A stretch of 64,000 bases of DNA, taken from NCBI GenBank assembly GCA_047967505.1, contig CM106538.1; one strand, written 5' to 3'. The notes under the pieces were generated by a model. The model ran no database searches and was not told the origin of the DNA. It saw only the letters and a program-made list of their open reading frames with translations. Shown in pieces: positions 45,665 through 56,020 of the stretch. The first letter of the stretch is position 1. Each line of letters begins with the position of its first letter. This DNA is from Dipteris shenzhenensis (Eukaryota > Polypodiophyta > Polypodiopsida > Gleicheniales). The translations under genes were made by a program, and so were the position numbers.

Positions 45665-46830
45665 ATGCTACTTTATCAGCAAACTTACTCTAAATAGCTA
45701 CAAGGTAGATCCAATAGTGTAGACCAAACTAAGCCAAGAGTACATCAACAACAACTTCTACGTCAACCAAAGATGAACATTGCAAATGCCACTACAATAA
45801 CTTGCAAGATGACTCAGGTAGAAAGCATGCTATAGTAGCCATGATCAATGCTAGATCTACAACAAAGGCAGCTATACGAAGGCAATTAGCTCGACTCAAG
45901 ATACCAAAGCAAGGCTCCAACACCAAACCACAACATCACATGCCACGAGAGTGACACCAAGACCTTGCAGTTTGATGACACTACAATGATGAGCTGCAAC
46001 AAGCACAAGGCAAATCTAGAACTATGCAACATCAAGAAGCATCAATAGATTGAAATAATGACAGTGCACAAAGCTCTCAAGCTATTATGATGACCCAACA
46101 ACACCGACAAAAGTGAAGCTCATGCATAGCGCAAGCACAAGACTGTAGCAGCTAAGCAGCTATCTCCCAGACCTCTCCATCTACAAGGATCTCCATGCAA
46201 TCATTGTGCAATCATCGTCTTCATTTGTAACATCTCCACTATCAATGTCTCTTCAACAGACCCATAGCTCTTCATGCCTTTGTGCGCAGCAAACACACCG
46301 CAAATCTCCATCGTCGCCCATGTGCATCGTTAAAAACTTCTTCATTTGAAAGGCTCACAACAAAAGACCGACTAAGCAGGCAATCGACCTAAGGCAAGGC
46401 ACCTCCTCCGTCAACCGATTATCCAACGAGCTAGTCTCCTATAGCAGCTAACAAAGCAATGCACCCACATTTGCAGTGGCTCCTTCTACCAGCATGCAAT
46501 GTCCATAGCCCTCCTCAACTAAGCAGCCAACCTTTGTTGTCATTGCCTCCTCAGTGTCATCATCGCCCATCATGAGCTTCTTTATTCAAATCTTAGACCT
46601 TAAGCCACATGGCCACGTGTGGTAGATAACGGTAATTAAAAGTTAACCATGGGGGTGAAAGCATGCTACGGTGTCTAAAAAAGTACTCTTTTTGGCAAAG
46701 GTTCTAGCATAGATATAGTACTAAATTGTGTACTAAAAGGCGCTGACAATTGGATTAGATTTCCACATATCGAGGAGTCCACGATCTACAACTGCAATCC
46801 ACTATCAATCGAGGATGATTTCCCTGCACA
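45442..46830 (+). other. Leader of truncated Copia element, then spacer
   Basis: After the PBS no gag start or coding was found. A pure AG tract occupies 45601-45661. The remainder is rich in CAA/CAAC words, like an untranslated leader, and fades into ordinary DNA near 46650. Confidence 0.4.
45601..45661 (+). repeat. (AG)n microsatellite
   Basis: AG repeats with an AAAG interruption at the start, about 60 bases, in the leader of the truncated Copia element. Confidence 0.95.
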
Positions 46831-47231
46831 TTGAGGAATCTACGATCTACAATCTACTCTCAATTGACTCTCTTCTCTCTCGTGGAATCACTTGCACATG
46901 TTTGAAACCATTGATAGTTGACTCTCTTCTCTCTCGTGGAGTCCTGTCTCTATCCTTGCAATTATCTCCGCTCATCTTTACTAGAGGTCCATTGCTCTCT
47001 CTCTCTCTCCCAAAGGTCCATTGCTCTCTCTCCCCAGCTCTCTCTCTCCCTAGCTCTCTCCATTCTCTCTACAAACTGGCTCTCCCCTTCTCTCTCATTG
47101 AAGCCCTCACACTTTGGACCGTATGTTCTCTCTGGCGCAAAAACCAATTATGTTTGAGTGATTCTACAGCTCTCTCTCTCTAGAGCTCTCTCTCTCTCTC
47201 TCTTTCTCCCTCTCTCTCTCTCTCTCTCAGG
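46831..47231 (+). repeat. CT-rich low-complexity region
   Basis: GACTCTCTTCTCTCTCGTGG occurs twice (about 46865 and 46919), then CTCTCTCTC runs alternate with AGCTCTCTCTCCC words, ending with a CT tract at 47169-47229. The open frames (Ser/Leu-rich) are artefacts. Confidence 0.85.
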
Positions 47232-47327
47232 ATGACTTTCTCATACAGTAAGATTGAGCACGCATGTTTTAAGGTATTGTCTTCTTGTGTCATTCATTAA
47301 TTTATGATTTACCATTGAAATATAGTT

Positions 47328-47990
47328 GTGTGTAGGATGGAGAACTCTGCACTAGAAGTGCCACACCATGAAGGGAACTCGCTCAATGCACTGCCACATC
47401 ATTGCTCTGAAAGGAACATGAGACACTTGACATTAATATTTGTGCGACATTTCAAGCATACCACAAAGAACTTGGACTTGAGAATGAAGGCTAACATTTT
47501 GTCTAAGGTTATAAAACATCCAGATATGCAAGAGATTGTCGATGAGACAAATTTTTCAAAGCCAGTCCATATCAATGGCAATAGTGGGATAATCTAAAGA
47601 CATCATTGAGTCTTGTGAAAAGAGTAGAAAGCGCTAATAAGCTAGCTACGAAGAGAGAAGCTCTCCACATGATTGCTAACACTTTAGCATTTAAAAAAAA
47701 TAGTGATAGCAAAGTAGTTAAAGCCCTTGGAATTCAAGCATGGAATCCGAAGAAACATCGCATGGACATAAAACAAGCTTCCTTCAAATGGGCAAATGAA
47801 GGTCGAAAGCATAGATAGGATTCCTTAAGTTGTGAGGTTGTTCAATGTGTTGTCCAGTTTTGGAAAGACAACACCAGGGTTTTCCCAAACAACAAGGATG
47901 TTTGCAGGCATAGGGTTGGCCCAAAAAAGTATGCAATACATCCCACCCATTTCTTGGAGCTCACAGAGGTGCCTCTTCCTTCTTTCAACA
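47328..47990 (+). pseudogene. Broken ORF, unknown, possibly transposon-derived
   Basis: Two + frames, 47328-47597 (89 codons) and 47606-47818 (70 codons), read on past a TAG at 47816-47818 as VVQFWKDNTRVFPNNKDVC and KKYAIHPTHFLELTEVPL. The last block, a Trp followed by TRV.PN.KDV.R.R and H..HfLe, has the look of a conserved family often found beside plant mobile elements, but I cannot name it with certainty. A frameshift near 47600 and the TAG show decay. It ends where the repeat tract begins. Confidence 0.4.
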
Positions 47991-48624
47991 ATAAAGCCCA
48001 AGTTACACACTATTATTTGGTACTTTTTACAACTATTTAGTACTGTCAAGGATAATATTAGTATTGTTCAAATGTTAAAGCTAACATTTAACACTGTAAC
48101 AGACTTTATATGAAGCAAATTTAGCACTAAATCATAGAATCATAGTACTAAATACTACACCGGGGACTTAATACGTTTATAGTATAGTTCATATTTTAGA
48201 AATCAGTCTTAAGAATAAAGATAGGACAAAATAGTATTGTTTGCTCTTTCAAGTCAGTTAATATGACTAAATAGAATACTCGTTATGACTAAATAGTACT
48301 ATTTAGTGTTAATTAGTAGTGTGTGATGTTTGAAATTGTTTGTATTAGAGTGGGACTTTGAGCGTAATCATTCTCTCCTTACACTAACCCTACTACTAGT
48401 TCTATTTAGTACTATCTAGTACTATCTCTTGCACTAACCCTGCTACTAGTACTATATAGTAGTGTTTAGATATTGTTCTCTTTCTTGCCTTAACTCTGCT
48501 ATTACTACTATTAGTTCTATCTAGTATTATTTTGCAATATTTTAGCACTATTTAGTACTATGTAGCACTTAGTAACATTTAGCACTGAGTAAGTACTATT
48601 TATTGAGTACTATTTAGGACTCAA

Positions 48625-49080
48625 TAATTCTTAGCTGCTTAGTAATATTAGCAGTTAGTAAGTACTCTTTAATACTATTTAGCACTTAGTAATATTAGCA
48701 CTTCCTATTCAATAATAATAGTACTATAATATCACACTTACCATCTAGCACTTGCTATTTAGTACTAATAGTACTACAGATCAAGCATTTACTATTTAGT
48801 AATATTAGCACTTGCTATCTAACACTTACTAATATTAACACTTTCTATTTAGTAATTCTTAGCCGCTTAGTAATATTAGCACTTAGTAAGTACTCTTCAA
48901 TACTATCTAGCACTTAGTAGTATTAGCACTTACTATTCAATACTAATAGTACTATAATATCACACTTACCATCTAGCACTTGCTATTTAGTACTAATAGT
49001 ACTACAGATCAAGCATTTACTATTTAGTAATATTAGCACTTACTATCCAACACTTACTAATATTAACACTTTCTATTTAG
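48625..49080 (+). repeat. 228-bp higher-order repeat, two units
   Basis: Units 48625-48852 and 48853-49080 both start TAATTCTTAGC.GCTTAG and end CTTTCTATTTAG, with over 90% identity by eye and equal length. They show that the left arm grew by segmental tandem duplication as well as by short-word slippage. Confidence 0.88.
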
Positions 49081-49511
49081 TACTATCTAGCACTTACTGT
49101 TTAGTACTATCCATCACTGGTAATATTAGCACTTACTAATATTACCACTTAATATTTAGTACTAATAGTACTATCTAGCACTTACTAATAGTACTAATAT
49201 TAGCACTTACTAATAGTACTAAACTAGCTATTAGTAATATTCGCACTTATCTAGCATTTAGTAAAATATTTAGCAATTAGTACTATGTAAACATATTTAG
49301 TACTATCTAGCATTTACTATTTTTTGCATTTCTCATTTTCAACAGCTTCAGCTTGCTTTGTACCAGTCTTCAACTTTTTTGGACATGGTATTTCGGTGTC
49401 TTAACCTGTTTGTGTAAGGAAAAGAACAATTATTTGAAACTGATTTCAAGATGCAAATAGATTATTTAAAGATAGACAATAATCAAAAAAATAATAGTAT
49501 TTAAACTTGAA

Positions 49512-49607
49512 GGAAATATGGCCCTTGAGGGGTCCCCTTTAGGGACAAGGGACATATTCCAACACAGCCCTTGCCCCTAAAGGGGACCCCTCATGGGCCG
49601 TATTTCC
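49512..49607. repeat. Short foldback element, copy 2
   Basis: Arms 49512-49551 and 49568-49607 are near reverse complements around a 16-base loop. The left arm has GGCCCTTGAGGGGTCCCC, identical to the core of the foldback at 31204. It lies close to the centre of the large inverted minisatellite. Confidence 0.88.
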
Positions 49608-50202
49608 ATTGGTTGTGTTGGAGTTCAGATGTGATTGGTAATAAATAGTACTAAGTGCTAAGTGCTACTAATAGTGCTAAATACTACTAATACTGCTAAG
49701 TACTGCTACATAATACTAAATACTACTAATATTGCTAAGTACGAAATACTACTAATGCTAATCCTAATACTGCTAGATAATAGTAAGTGCTAACTAAGGT
49801 ACTACATACTACTAATGCTCAATAGTAGTAAGTGCTAACTAGTGCTAAATACTACTAAATACTACTGATACTAAATAGTACTAAATACTGCTCAATACTA
49901 CTGATACTAAATAGTACTAAGTGCTAACTAGTGCTAAATACTACTAAATACTTTTGATACTACTAAATAGTACTAAATGCTACATATTAAATAGTACTAA
50001 TTGCTAACTTAGAGTGTTGAATAGTAGATGATAAATAGTATTAAATTCTAAATAGTATTGAAAGTTGAATAGTACTAAATACTAAATTATAGTTCTAAAA
50101 ACTAAATAGTACTAAATGCAAGATAGTGCTAAATGGTACTAAATGCTTAATAGTATTTAGCCTTTTAGGCTATCCTTTCAGTACTAAATGATATATAGTA
50201 CT

Positions 50203-50720
50203 ACATGCTAGGTGGTGCTAATATTACTAAATGTTGAACAGTCCTAAATGCTAAATAGTGCTGAATAGTACTACATGCCAAATACTACTAAATGCCAAAT
50301 AGTGTTAAATGTTAAATAGTGTTGAAACACACAGTATTACAGTGCTAGATAGTGCTAAATAGTACTAAATGCTTAGTAGTATTTAGCCTTTTTAGCTTCT
50401 TTTTTAAAACTAAACACGCAGTACAAGTAGTGCTAGATAGTGTTAAAACACAGCTATACTAGCAGTGCTTAGATAGTGCCAAATAGTACTAAATGCTTAT
50501 GCTTTTAGTGCTAAATGCTAAATAGTACTAAATGCTAGGTAGTGTTAACATTACTAAATGTTGAACAGTCCTAAATGCTAAATAGTACTTGATACTAAAT
50601 AGTGTTGAATAGTACTAAATGACAAATACTACTAAATGCCAAATAGTGTTAAATGCTAAATAGTGCTAAAACGCACAGTACTAGCAGGCTAGATAGTGCT
50701 AAATAGTACTACTGAATGCT
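50203..50720 (+). repeat. Right-arm higher-order repeat, about 320 bp, two units
   Basis: AATGCTAGGT.GTGCTAA.ATTACTAAATG followed by GAACAGTCCTAAATGC starts at about 50207 and about 50530. Each unit continues through CAGTA.TA.CAG and a TAGTGCTAAATAGTACTAAATGC stretch. Degenerate; the second unit has small insertions. Confidence 0.7.
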
Positions 50721-50875
50721 AAATAGTGCTGAATACTACTAAATGCTAAATAGTGCTAAATAGTACTAAAGTCTAGTAGATAGTGCAAAATGTTAAACAT
50801 TAGTAAATGCTAGATAGTTCTAAATCCTAAATATTGCTAAATCACATAAATAGTACTATTTAGTACTAAATAACT

Positions 50876-51224
50876 GACTTCAAATGTTCAGCATGTACAA
50901 TATTATATTACTCTTTTGAGTAATAAGTAATAAGAAAAAAAGAGTGAAGAAAATCTACATACTTTGTCAAAGCCCATGGTAGCCAACCATGCATTTGACA
51001 CCAATACATTGCAGGATGGATGAATACATTGCAAGTTCTTTAAAAAATGGAATGCTTCACACATGACATGTGGTATGTGTGCAAGCATGGTGCAAAAAGC
51101 ACATCAATAGTTTCTTAAGAAAATCCAAGCCCACAGAAAACACACCTTCACATTTATTGAAAGAGAAAGTATACACTACTTACAAGAGGACCCAACTCTA
51201 AAAACTAAAACATCGATTTGTACA
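50876..51224 (-). other. Unassigned DNA next to repeat arm
   Basis: A 61-codon minus frame (50903-51088) is readable but motif-free. It may be the far, unrecognisable RNase H end of the decayed element at 51225-54080. Confidence 0.3.
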
Positions 51225-54080
51225 TGGAAGTTAAAAATCTTACCATTCAATTTTTACTTGCATCAACAGAGCTCCAATTGCAATGTCTGATGCATCTACA
51301 AAGACATGAAAATCGAACATCCAATTTGGTGCCTACAAAATTGGAGATATTGATACTAGCATCTTCTTCAACAATCAAAATTCCGGTTCCCACATCCATT
51401 CAAATTTATGGTGTATCTTTCTTTGTGTCCTACATAACTGGCTGACACATGTAAGATAGATGTCTTAGAAACCTATTGTTCCATGCCATAAATTATTTCC
51501 ACTTTTTGAGGGTTGATTACCATTCCATCTAAAGAAAAGATGTTGCATAACAAAACTCCTTGTTGGATAGCAAACACACATTTTGCCAAGTTTGGGATGC
51601 TTTGTGCATCCCAAAACAACGTCATAAATTCTTATTGTGGTCATCCTTATTTCCAAACACATTGAAGTTGTAATGTTAGCAAGTATGAAATGAATACTCT
51701 ATCCAGCTCTGAAATATTAGAGGTGTATTCTTCAATCCAAAGATCATGACATTACTGCACAATTTATTTATCTTTATCTTCCTCGGCCATTTGAATTTGA
51801 TTGTACCAAGTGAATCTATCTAAAAAGCTATGACTCATGATAGCTGCAACATCTAGTATGTATATATATATATATGTATGTATGTATGTATGCATCCATG
51901 TATATATATATATATATATATATGTATGCATGCATGCATGCATGCATATATATATATATATATAGCTTTTGATAACCCACAAAGATCCATATACTTCTAG
52001 TATTCTTTTGGACATCACATTGGGAGACAACCAAATCATCTACTCTGATGGATAAATGAATGCCACTTTAAAAAATTTATCGATTTCTAGCTTTTCTTGT
52101 TTGGCAAAGTTTAGATTATTTGGTATCTCTGTTGCACTACTAGAACTAAAATCTTCTCCAAATTGATTCGATGCATGCACACACTTGGGACAACACTCTA
52201 CATATATGTGTATTCTCATGCAGTAATGTCATTGAACTTTGTAAGTACTTCTATGAGACCAATCCAAAATTTTCCTTCCACATCAATCAATTTTGGGCTA
52301 CTCTTCTATACTTGAATTTAGATCCTCATGGTCATCTTCTTTGGCATGTGAGAGATTTTTCATGTGCTCCTCATAGGCAACTTCTTCATTTTTTATTACA
52401 TCTTCATTTCAGTGATTATGGTCATTCTCTTATTTCATATTAAATTACGATTACAAAACAAGTATCGATATTTTAATTTCCTTCTCTATTTTCCCAAAAA
52501 AAAGTGGTTCTACTATAGAAATATCCAATACCTAAACTTCATTCCATCCCTCCCATACATACCTTTGAACAATTTCACCCATATTGACATTGAAGATTTG
52601 CATGATGGATGGATTTGACTTGATGAATTTTTTTCTTTCTCATCATCAATTTTTGAAACCATATTGATCCCTTGTGCAATCGTGGGTCATACCTCCTTGT
52701 GTAACACACCTTTGGGTATTATTTCCCCCTTGTTTCTTCTTTTGCTACACACAATAATTTTTGATCCTGTTTGACTCAATATTCTTTGGACAATGGTCTT
52801 ATAAAGAGAATTGGGTATGGAATATTTCCTTCTTCCATTTTAGAACAATAAAAATCACTCAAAATACCAGGTCCTACATAAAAATTTGTTGCAACTACAT
52901 AATGCCTAGTGGCTATACTCTTCCTTGGTCCACCATCTCCATTTGAAATGATGGGCTTCAATCTAAGTAGACCCAACCATTCATATAAAGATCGAGGCAA
53001 TATGTTTATACCTAACACCCCATCTAAGAGTGCTTCAGGTAGTTCTTGGCCCTAGAATTGCAATTTCAAGTTCAAAGCCTTTTAATACATAGCTTCTAGT
53101 TTTGCCTGATCAACCAAAATTTTATCTACAGGTGTCAGATCATCATTTGCCCAAAGTTCCTTTGCTAAGTGCTTTTGGAAGCTTGGTACCAATGTGTGTA
53201 ACAATGGGCTAGTGTGAAATGGATCTTTGGCTTTAATCCTTTGAACAAATCCATTGCTAAAATTTTTTAGTTTTTCGTTGCATACCTTGGATTTTTGGAT
53301 TCAAATTTCTAAGCTTCATATCTTGGGCGTCATTTAATTGAATTTTTGGATAGATTTTTGCTTACTATACTATACCGTTCTCTTTGGATCCTTAAAATTT
53401 TGGAATCCCTTTGGATACTCAGATTCAAACTTGTTTGTGATCTTGCCATCAGAATAGCTTTTCTTTTGGACTACCCTTCTCCTAGGTCAATTCCTTAATT
53501 GGTCCTTTGGATCAAGTAATTGTAATAATGCCCACAATTCTTAGACTCACCTTTACTTCCTCTATCTACAGTCATCCTAAATAATTGCATCTTATATACT
53601 TGTTTGCTTTCATATCCTTCTCTTTTACCACATCTATCTTCTTGGTCTTCTTATTCTCTTTTTTGTGTCTCTTCTTATTTTCATCATCATAATCTTTGTC
53701 TAATGAATCAATCTTTGAATTTAAGACTTCCTTAATTTTGAATAGTGCCCTTCTTTGTCAAAATTAGAATCGTTGTCTGAATCTAAATCGTCCTTCTTGG
53801 ACTCTTTCTTAAGGGAATCAAATCACCTCTCTGCATGGTTTGTAATGTCAATCAGCACATTGAACCCTCTTTCACATTTTGGTAGATCTAACATACCTAT
53901 CTCACTTTGGATCCCTTGCCAAAGTCCCTTTTATAAAAGTTCTCCACCAGCATTTTGTTTGTTGGTCTTTTAGCAATAAGTTCCATCCGGGCAGTTAGAT
54001 TACAAACTTTTTGTGCATGATCTTCCATCAAATATATTTTTCTACTTCATTTCGTTGATATTTTTCTTGGAATCAATGCT
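51225..54080 (-). mobile_element. Decayed Tat/Athila-like Ty3 element
   Basis: Minus-strand order. Gag-like pieces lie at about 54050-53750 (WQGIQSEIGMLDLPKCERG). The protease at 53018-52776 has LGINILPRSLYEWLGL and PYPILFIRPL, matching D(G)G..vNIlp...y..LGL and YPilLGRPWL of Tat/Athila proteases. RT motif pieces lie at about 52039-51965 (SQCDVQKNTRSIWIFVGYQK) and 51840-51765 (FLDRFTWYNQIQMAEEDK). A deletion removes the FLDD region. RT ends with DGMVINPQKVEIIYGM near 51520 and RNase H begins HVFVDASDIAIGALLMQ near 51280. No LTRs were found. The RT is interrupted by a microsatellite at 51857-51964. Confidence 0.7.
51857..51964 (+). repeat. TA/TATG/TGCA microsatellite inside a decayed RT
   Basis: Blocks of (TA)n, (TATG)n, (TA)n, (TGCA)n and (TA)n in turn. 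On the minus strand it lies between the RT motif ending VGYQKL and the motif FLDRFTWYNQIQ, so it expanded within coding sequence after the element died. Confidence 0.93.
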
Positions 54081-54349
54081 ATTTCTAAGGTATCATAATC
54101 TGGGAAATGTTTTCCACCATGCGTGCTAAACTGGGACACTCAGGGTAATCAACTATATTATGTCATCAACCTTTGGGGTAGATATTTGTATTCTTTTGTT
54201 GGCATTTGATGTTACATTGGATTGGATTCCAACATCAATTGTGATTATGGAGGAATCCATTCCTACTAAAGTTGCTCTTGCTTATGCTAAGCTTGATGTC
54301 ACTACAATAGGAGCCAAACTTTACCTATCATATTCAAGCCCATGGATAC
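54081..54349. other. Flank of young Tat element, unassigned
   Basis: The + strand is open for 85 codons (54160-54417), crossing into the LTR, with no motif. It may be continuing decayed gag on the minus strand. Confidence 0.35.
54346..54349. repeat. Target-site duplication of Tat element, left
   Basis: ATAC directly before the left LTR, repeated at 63280-63283. If extended to 5 bp the sequences are GATAC and AATAC, so either a 4-bp duplication or a 5-bp one with one mismatch. Confidence 0.6.
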
Positions 54350-54997
54350 TGTTATGGATAAAATTGTCTAAGGAAAAAGGCATTAATGTGTATGTGTGTT
54401 TGTATATGTGGCAATAGTATAATCAAATATGGTGTGCATAGGGCCCAAGGTTGAGGTGGCAAGGCATGACCATGTGCCACCCTTCCATGTAAGAGGACCC
54501 ATAAGGTGTGTTGTACATAATCCATAATAGTAATATTATAAAATGCAAGGTGGCATGGCTCCTCCATGTGCCACCCCTCCACCTAGGATGCAATAATTGA
54601 GATAAGGCTCAAAGTCCAAGGGAGAAGCAATATAAAATGAGTGGAGATGGCTATTATATTGAGTTATTCCCTCCATATGGGATAGGCCCATGTGGGGGAG
54701 GTATAGAAGGACAAAGAGAGCTAGTTAAATAATAGGGAAAGTAGGACGAGGTGGCAAGATTCCTTGTGCCAACCCTCCACTTGTCCTCCTAGAGGTTTGA
54801 ACCTATTATAAAATTGGAAGAGACCTAGGAAGTATCATAGACTTGAGATAAGGGGCTTGATTTATGCGGAAAATTGAGGCAAAGGGTTGTCGCACACAAT
54901 TGAGAGTGCGTACCCACCTAGCCCACATGGGAGACTTTTCCACACACACCATGCATGTGGGAGGATACATTAATGTGGAGAGACCCCCTCTTTTGGC

Positions 54998-55005
54998 TAT
55001 AAAAG
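54998..55005 (+). promoter_or_regulatory. TATA box in Tat 5' LTR
   Basis: TATAAAAG within CTTTTGGCTATAAAAGGAAGG, a strong plant core promoter sequence; transcription would start about 30 bases downstream. Confidence 0.7.
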
Positions 55006-55092
55006 GAAGGGGCAATTCCTTGATGGGACACGCTCATTCTTGTAAAGCCACCTAGCTAGTATTTTGATATTTCCCTCTCATCCCTCCTTTCC

Positions 55093-55098
55093 AATAAA
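55093..55098 (+). terminator. Polyadenylation signal in Tat 5' LTR
   Basis: AATAAA in TTTCCAATAAAGTATGG, downstream of the TATA box in the R region. In the 3' LTR copy (63033-63038) it would end the genomic RNA. Confidence 0.5.
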
Positions 55099-55343
55099 GT
55101 ATGGTTCACTTCCCTTGATGTCTACATCTCAACATTCCTCTTCCTATCATGTACTTGCTTCTCTTCCCACACTCCCTTTCCCCTTGTGTCATAGTCTCCC
55201 TTTTCCTTCCCTCCATTTCTAATTCCTTATTCACCCCTATGACATCCCTTCGCCCTCGTGATCTCCTTTTCTCTATGGCCTTTGAGCGTCGCCATACTTA
55301 GTCTCTAGCTTTTGGTCTCGGTTTCTTTTCCGGCTAAAAGTTT

Positions 55344-55359
55344 TGGTGTGGCTGCTGGG
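55344..55359 (+). other. Tat primer binding site, tRNA-Asp-like with mismatches
   Basis: TGGTGTGGCTGCTGGG starts four bases after the LTR. The usual Tat/Athila site is TGGCGCCGTTGCCGGG, complementary to Asp-tRNA. It differs at about five positions, but similarity continues downstream (ATACGAATC against GATCGAACC). It may have evolved, or may pair with another tRNA. Confidence 0.5.
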
Positions 55360-55482
55360 ATACGAATCTCCACGGCTGTTGGCGAATCTTCTATTCGTAT
55401 GGGTTACATCAACAAAACTATACCATCTGTGCTCTTTCTAAGCTACTGCGCGTGCATTCGCTTCGTGCGTCTCCTGCGCTTC

Positions 55483-55640
55483 AGTGCTCTGGACTGCTGC
55501 GATTTCTAGTTGCGGACAGTTTTCTGCGCGACAGTTCTCTAGACTGCCGCGACTTCTGGTTGCGGACAGTTTTCCGCGCGACAGTTCTCTGGACTGCTCT
55601 GGTCGCGGACTGGTTTCCTGAGGTCGCGGACTGTTTCCTG
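55483..55640 (+). repeat. 50-bp tandem repeat in Tat leader
   Basis: Units 55483-55532 and 55533-55582 both read AGT.CTCT.GACTGC.GCGA then TTCT.GTTGCGGACAGTTTT, followed by a partial third unit (GGTCGCGGACTG, GAGGTCGCGGACTG) to about 55640. GC-rich compared with the surroundings and able to form stem-loops; perhaps a packaging or translation element, but this is conjecture. Confidence 0.8.
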
Positions 55641-55750
55641 AGCCCCTGCAAAAGAGTAACAGCAGATCCCGCGCCCCCCCTATCTCTTCTCTTGTTCTCC
55701 TTCTCTTTCTCTTCTCCTTCTCCTCTCCTCTCCTCTCTTTTTATTAAAGA

Positions 55751-55812
55751 GTAGGATTGGAACCCAAGACCTCCCCCTTCACAAAAGAAAGTCTTATCAT
55801 TGGGCCAACAAG
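55751..55812 (-). other. tRNA-like or SINE-like segment in Tat leader
   Basis: The minus strand has TGGCCCAATGATAAG, near an RNA polymerase III A box. About 44 bases on it has GGTTCCAATCC, near the B box GGTTCGAATCC; this spacing is that of a tRNA. A possible anticodon loop TTGTGAA lies between. The stems are poor, so it is not a working tRNA gene. It could be a SINE relic or a tRNA-derived leader part. Confidence 0.35.
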
Positions 55813-56020
55813 TTGGAAGTGGTAAAAATGTAATGATTTTTGTTCATATATTGAAATTGCGGGAGCTGTAACTCTCTAACCATAAGGAGTTTGCTCTTGT
55901 TGTAAAAAGCAAAAATATTTCATTTTATGTTCTCTATCCACTTCTCTAGCTAGATCGCCAATTCAAAACTTCTCCAAGCCCACTTCATGGACGCACGCCT
56001 CACGAGAAGGGTGGACATTT

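Larger units (their letters stand above)
48028..50875. repeat. 2.8-kb inverted minisatellite of TAGTACTA words
   Basis: The whole stretch is built from degenerate words around the 8-base palindrome TAGTACTA with spacers such as AATGC, AGTGC and TTAGCAC. From 48028 to about 49330 the + strand reads TTTAGCACTATTTAGTAC-type words. From about 49630 to 50875 it reads the reverse complement (GTACTAAATAGTGCTAAA). The two halves therefore form arms of an imperfect inverted repeat, each about 1.25 kb, around a 300-base centre. No protein frame exists. Higher-order units are listed separately. Confidence 0.9.
54350..55339 (+). repeat. Tat element 5' LTR, 990 bp
   Basis: It begins TGTTATGGATAAAATTG; the common part of the two LTRs ends TTCCGGCTAAAA. 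It does not finish in CA, unlike most LTRs; the PBS follows four bases later. It has TATAAAAG at 54998-55005 and AATAAA at 55093-55098, about 90 bp downstream, so U3, R and U5 are easily placed. It contains GTGCCACCCTTCCATGTAAG and two similar blocks that form small inverted matches with CATGTGCCACC. Confidence 0.95.

Noticed and set aside
46815-47183. 122-codon Ser/Leu-rich + ORF
   Set aside because: Produced by CT-rich low-complexity DNA; readable similarly on the other strand as Arg/Glu repeats.
48028-50875. CRISPR-like array
   Set aside because: Repeats are degenerate, without fixed spacers, in inverted halves and in a plant nuclear context.
54352-54582. 76-codon minus ORF in the Tat LTR
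   Set aside because: It is identical in both LTRs simply because the LTRs are identical; no motif.
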